From contig JAKAJV010000117.1 of the NCBI GenBank assembly GCA_021813585.1, positions 1 to 64,000 on the forward strand: a stretch of DNA of 64,000 nucleotides, read 5' to 3'. Origin of the DNA: Bacteroidota bacterium (GTDB lineage: Bacteria; Bacteroidota; Ignavibacteria; Ignavibacteriales; Ignavibacteriaceae). Position numbers and translations under genes: made by a program. Below, piece by piece: positions 62,700 to 64,000 of this stretch (position 1 is the stretch's first letter; every line of letters starts with the position of its first letter). Under the pieces are notes generated by a model. That model did not search any database. It saw only the letters and a list, made by a program, of their open reading frames with translations, and was not told where the DNA came from.

Positions 62700-63686
62700 A
62701 TGAAGGACAAGGGCATGAATAAGTATAATTTTATTTCATCGTGCATAAGAAAAATTTTAGCGATATTAATTTTATTGCTATCCTTTTTGATGGTGAATTC
62801 ATCTTACTGCCAGATGGCCAAAAGCAAATTTGTAGGGAATATAATCGGAAGCTATATACCGAAGAATTTTACCGAATACTGGAACCAGGTTACTCCGGAG
62901 AACGCAGGCAAATGGGGAAATGTTGAGATAAAGGAAAACGTATTTGTCTGGGATACTCTGGACGCCATATATCGCTTCGCTTTGAAAAACAAACTTCCGT
63001 TTAAGTTCCATAATCTTGTCTGGGGCAAGCAGCAGCCGGTATGGATTAAGCATCTTGCCGATGCGCAGCAGAAGCAGCAGGTTAAGCAGTGGATAAGGCT
63101 TTGCGGCGAGCGGTATCCCAAGTCGTCTTTTGTAGATGTTGTTAATGAGCCGATACGGACAGAAGCGGACACCGCGTACCCGCCTTACTATAAGGCAATT
63201 GGCGGAAGGGGGCAGACCGGCTGGGACTGGGTTATCTGGTCGTTTGAACAGGCTAGAAAATATTTCCCCCGTTCGAAACTTATTTTAAATGAATACAATA
63301 TCCTGAGCGGAAGAAGGCCTATCGATACGCTGATCTACATAGTTAATCTTTTAAAGGCAAGAAAATTAATTGACGGGATAGGAATACAAGGGCACTTTTT
63401 AGAAGAAACAGATTCCGCCGACATACATAAAAGACTTGATAAACTGGCAGGACTCGGACTGCCTATTTACATTTCGGAATACGATGTGAATATTGCCGAC
63501 GATGCGAAGCAGCTGGCGATTTATAAAGAACAATTCCCGCTCTTTTGGAAGTGCAATGCTGTTAAAGGCATAACTCTTTGGGGATATATTCAAAATATAA
63601 TTTGGAGGAAAGACGCTTACTTGGTTCGTACAGACGGCACCGAACGGCCTGCCTTAAAATGGTTGAAGCAATATTTAAAAAAATAA
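62700..63686 (+). CDS. GH10 endo-beta-1,4-xylanase, single-domain
   Basis: 328 residues with a signal peptide (ILAILILLLSFLMVNSSYCQ); starts at 62700 and 62715 are both possible. The GH10 barrel fills the rest: YWNQVTPENAGKWGNVE, KFHNLVWGKQQPVW, acid/base Glu150 (DVVNEPIRT), nucleophile Glu260 (YISEYDV). It shares many blocks with the GH10 at 49767 but lacks the FN3 and T9SS modules, so it is predicted periplasmic and likely acts on imported oligosaccharides. The inverted repeat upstream separates it from the GH115 operon. The corrinoid-protein gene starts one base after its stop codon. Confidence 0.93.
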   Translation: MKDKGMNKYNFISSCIRKILAILILLLSFLMVNSSYCQMAKSKFVGNIIGSYIPKNFTEYWNQVTPENAGKWGNVEIKENVFVWDTLDAIYRFALKNKLPFKFHNLVWGKQQPVWIKHLADAQQKQQVKQWIRLCGERYPKSSFVDVVNEPIRTEADTAYPPYYKAIGGRGQTGWDWVIWSFEQARKYFPRSKLILNEYNILSGRRPIDTLIYIVNLLKARKLIDGIGIQGHFLEETDSADIHKRLDKLAGLGLPIYISEYDVNIADDAKQLAIYKEQFPLFWKCNAVKGITLWGYIQNIIWRKDAYLVRTDGTERPALKWLKQYLKK

Positions 63687-63687
63687 T

Positions 63688-64000
63688 ATGAATGACGCAT
63701 CGGAAAAAATTGGCGTTTGCATAGAGCGCGGCAAGGTAAATAAATCCTCGCCTTACCCCGGCGATATGGCGGGGCAGGACGGGGCGGATGAATTGACTGT
63801 ATCCGCTCTTGAATGGGGAGTTACCCCGGATAAAATTTTAAGCGCCTGCAACATCGGCATGCAGAGGATAGGAGAGAAGTTCGGCCGGAACGAAGTGTTT
63901 GTACCCGAACTTTTAATGTCTGCCAAAGCGATGAATGCTGTAATGACGCATTTAAAGCCTTTCTTCCAGTCGGGCAATGTTAAAGCAAAAGGAAAATTTG
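63688..64000 (+). CDS. Corrinoid (B12-binding) methyltransferase protein, 3' end outside the window
   Basis: Not in the ORF track because it runs off the window. The ATG lies one base after the GH10 stop, and 104 codons are open. CIERGKVNKSSPYPGDMAGQ followed by DELTVSALEWGVTPDKILSA and GMQRIGEKFGRNEVFVPELL reads as the helical cap (B12-binding_2) domain of MtbC/MtaC-like corrinoid proteins; the DxHxxG cobalamin motif would follow beyond the window. Such proteins carry methyl groups between a substrate-specific methyltransferase and an acceptor. Coupling to xylanase genes suggests, as inference only, a role in removing the 4-O-methyl group of glucuronate. Confidence 0.8.
   Translation, partial: MNDASEKIGVCIERGKVNKSSPYPGDMAGQDGADELTVSALEWGVTPDKILSACNIGMQRIGEKFGRNEVFVPELLMSAKAMNAVMTHLKPFFQSGNVKAKGKF

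Overview
The window looks like a chromosomal segment from a member of the Ignavibacteriota (Ignavibacteria/Melioribacter-like), a relative of Bacteroidota/Chlorobiota. The reasons are the many secreted proteins ending in a type IX secretion (Por) sorting domain of the NYPNPFNPxT...KKLVLLK type, TonB-dependent receptors with N-terminal carboxypeptidase-like domains but no SusD partner, and moderate GC with AT-rich spacers. This taxonomic reading is an inference; there is no rRNA or tRNA gene in the window.

Layout. (1) About 1-7.8 kb, + strand: the end of an exopolysaccharide locus. It holds a KaiC-like/degenerate GGDEF protein cut by the window start, a TPR plus outer-membrane beta-barrel exporter, a processive GT2 synthase, a Pro/Gln-rich membrane protein and a membrane-anchored degenerate polysaccharide-deacetylase-like protein. 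A fibronectin-III lipoprotein and a five-PAS hybrid histidine kinase follow. (2) 12.6-16.4 kb: an ECF sigma factor/anti-sigma pair and three secreted proteins of unknown function, two of them tandem paralogues. A palindromic repeat has entered the 5' side of the first one. (3) 16.4-21.1 kb, - strand: a compact operon of AraR-like GntR/LacI regulator, cytoplasmic GH2 beta-glucuronidase and SSS-family symporter. (4) 21.4-39.1 kb: two divergent three-gene modules with the same order, TonB-dependent receptor, beta-helix protein with a T9SS domain, very large T9SS-sorted protein. They are separated by a 1.06 kb spacer with a LacI-type operator and a decayed histidine-kinase fragment. (5) 39.2-63.7 kb, + strand: a xylan/hemicellulose degradation locus with GH30, GH35, two GH43, a sialate-O-acetylesterase-type esterase, GH10, LacI regulator, xylose isomerase, GH3, GPH symporter, GH8, GH115 and a second GH10. 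(6) 63.7-64 kb: the start of a corrinoid (B12) methyltransferase protein, cut by the window end.

How it works together (inference from families and predicted locations). T9SS-sorted GH10 and GH43 enzymes and large binding proteins would act at the cell surface. The TonB receptors would import xylo-oligosaccharides. Sec-exported enzymes without a T9SS domain (GH115, GH8, the second GH10, GH43, GH35, esterase) would debranch and shorten them in the periplasm. The GPH symporter would bring small sugars into the cytoplasm, where GH3 and xylose isomerase act. The beta-glucuronidase/SSS operon would handle glucuronides. A LacI protein probably controls the locus: the same 23-bp promoter/operator sequence lies in front of xylose isomerase and upstream of the second TonB receptor, and a related palindrome precedes the lacI-type gene itself.

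The most interesting leads are the paired SusD-less TonB/beta-helix/giant-protein modules, the corrinoid protein next to an alpha-(4-O-methyl)glucuronidase gene, the GH30 enzyme with a sorting-like domain placed at its N-terminal side, palindromic repeats inside coding frames, and two gene remnants missing from the ORF track.
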